From: Candidatus Bathyarchaeota archaeon | GTDB taxonomy: Archaea > Thermoproteota > Bathyarchaeia > Bathyarchaeales > UBA233 | Assembly (NCBI GenBank): GCA_003661945.1 | Contig: QMXC01000079.1 | Span: 1-5,931, forward strand | DNA length: 5,931 nt | Direction of reading: 5' to 3' | In this document: positions 5,012 to 5,931 of the stretch, in pieces | How the letters are laid out: every line of letters begins with the position of its first letter | How positions within the stretch are numbered: position 1 is the stretch's first letter | Translations under genes and position numbers: made by a program | The notes under the pieces: model-generated | What the model saw: only the letters and a program-made list of their open reading frames with translations | Told to the model about the DNA's origin: nothing | The model's database searches: none

Positions 5012-5020
5012 GAGGGGGAG
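5012..5020 (+). promoter_or_regulatory. ribosome binding site of the M24 homolog
   Basis: GAGGGGGAG lies seven bases before ATG 5028 and supports that start. The 38-base gap ahead of this gene is the widest in the cluster. I see no convincing TATA box in it, so it is likely co-transcribed. Confidence 0.55.
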
Positions 5021-5027
5021 TTGAAAA

Positions 5028-5931
5028 ATGATTGGTCGAGAAGACGTAAAGCGGAGAGTTGAACGTTTTCAGCAGCTAATGAGGGAGAACAACATTGACG
5101 CTTCAATGATTCGGACGCTTTCTTCTTTTACTTATTTCACTGGGCTGAGATGGCTTAGACCCGCTTTGCTTATACCCGCAGAAGGAGAACCAGCGGCTTT
5201 CATATTCCAGTATGAAGCCGAAGAGTTCATGGAGAAAACGGGAATACGAAACGTTAAGACTTATAGGAAAGCCGAGGAGCTCATGAAAGCCGTCAGCGGA
5301 ACGATACGAGAAGCTGGATTCAAAAAGGTTGGGTTCGACTACAGCGTCGAAAGAGACTCCTACGTGCTCTTCTTTGAACTTTTCAAAAGACTGAACGCTC
5401 AAGTCGAAGTTGTGGACGTTCACGCCTTAATCATGCAGCTACGGATGGTAAAAGAACAAAACGAGATAGAAGCCATAAAACATGCTTCGAGAATAGCTGA
5501 AGCTGGGTTGCGAAAAGCAGTGGACACGATTGACGTGGGAAAAACCGAACTTGAAGTAGCCGCCGAAGCCGTAAGCGAGATGATGAGGAAAGGAGCGGAA
5601 AACCCGCATATCCACGTCACAACCGGACCCAAGCCCAGAGTGCATGCTGAACCGCGAAGTTGGGCGAAAATCAAACACGGCGACACGATTCAAATAGTGG
5701 TGTCCGCCGACTATGAAGGTTACTATAGCAACATTACCCGAACAGTGTTCTTAAACGGCTTATCAGAAGAAAAAAGAAAAGCCTACGAAGTTTTTATGGA
5801 AGCCCGCCTAACAGCAGAGGAAAACCTCAAACCTAGAACAAAACTTATTGAAATCGAGACGCTGATAAGGAAGCTCTTAGAAAACCGCGGTTACGGCAAC
5901 TATTATGTAACAGGATTCACGCATGGAGTAG
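5028..5931 (+). CDS. M24-family (aminopeptidase P/prolidase-like) protein, metal ligands altered, 3' end cut
   Basis: The first 301 codons of an M24 pita-bread-fold protein; the rest lies beyond the right edge. The N-terminal creatinase/prolidase-type domain covers about 1-135, followed by the linker LRMVKEQNEIEAIKHASRIA (138-157) typical of Xaa-Pro peptidases. The catalytic-fold domain starts near 145. Family members normally bind two metal ions through Asp, Asp, His, Glu, Glu. Here the segment QIVVSADYEGYYSNITRTVF (222-241) has Val224 and Asn235 exactly where the two aspartates are expected (11 residues apart). His206 in VHAEP and His299 in THGV, the third ligand position, are kept. The two Glu positions are off the edge. 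It does not match creatinase either: that enzyme's catalytic Glu position (ALERT) is Thr here. It may be an inactive, regulatory or repurposed homolog. ATG 5028 is preceded by GAGGGGGAG. Last visible gene of the operon; its link to oxygen defence is unknown. Confidence 0.88.
   Translation, partial: MIGREDVKRRVERFQQLMRENNIDASMIRTLSSFTYFTGLRWLRPALLIPAEGEPAAFIFQYEAEEFMEKTGIRNVKTYRKAEELMKAVSGTIREAGFKKVGFDYSVERDSYVLFFELFKRLNAQVEVVDVHALIMQLRMVKEQNEIEAIKHASRIAEAGLRKAVDTIDVGKTELEVAAEAVSEMMRKGAENPHIHVTTGPKPRVHAEPRSWAKIKHGDTIQIVVSADYEGYYSNITRTVFLNGLSEEKRKAYEVFMEARLTAEENLKPRTKLIEIETLIRKLLENRGYGNYYVTGFTHGV

Noticed and set aside
4984..5027. Possible separate promoter before the M24 homolog (TTAATAAG)
   Set aside because: The match is weak, and the 38-base gap is compatible with simple co-transcription.
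5420..5693. Minus-strand frames inside the M24 homolog
   Set aside because: They are antisense to a continuous, clearly M24-type plus-strand frame and carry no motif of their own.

Overview
The window looks like a chromosomal segment of an anaerobic or microaerophobic archaeon. The signs are GGTG/GAGGTG-type ribosome binding sites, TATA-box promoters, an apparently leaderless Lrp/AsnC-family regulator, and an archaeal Prx6-type peroxiredoxin with a C-terminal CX5C motif. Together with the corrinoid-linked gene at the left, this would fit a Bathyarchaeia-like or other TACK/methanogen-related lineage. That taxonomic guess is inference only.

Layout. Positions 1-224 hold no well-supported gene. 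A weak, purine-rich minus-strand reading frame runs off the left edge, and a TATA-like element lies ahead of the next gene. Positions 234-920 (+) encode a stand-alone protein resembling the activation domain of B12-dependent methionine synthase. A hairpin plus T-tract terminator (994-1028) separates it from the convergent Lrp/AsnC regulator (1013-1435, -). The regulator is divergent from a tightly packed plus-strand cluster: rubrerythrin (1494-2078), peroxiredoxin (2096-2761), desulfoferrodoxin/superoxide reductase (2774-3157), rubredoxin (3171-3332), flavodiiron protein (3333-4523), short-chain flavodoxin (4543-4989) and an M24-family peptidase homolog cut by the right edge (5028-5931). Gaps between these genes are 0 to 38 bases, so they probably form one operon.

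How it works together. The first six operon genes form a nearly complete reductive oxygen-defence set. Superoxide reductase turns superoxide into H2O2, rubrerythrin and peroxiredoxin remove peroxides, and the flavodiiron protein reduces O2 (or NO) to water (or N2O). Rubredoxin and flavodoxin can carry the electrons. No reductase for these carriers is visible in the window.

Most notable signals. (1) The divergent Lrp/rubrerythrin promoter carries a perfect 15-bp palindrome (1418-1432), and half of it is repeated exactly 22 bp downstream, fused to the rubrerythrin TATA box. This suggests that the Lrp protein directly controls the oxygen-defence operon and itself. (2) The M24 homolog has lost both conserved metal-binding aspartates of the peptidase family (Val and Asn in their places) while keeping the next histidine. 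It may be a non-peptidase or repurposed M24 protein that travels with the oxygen-defence genes.
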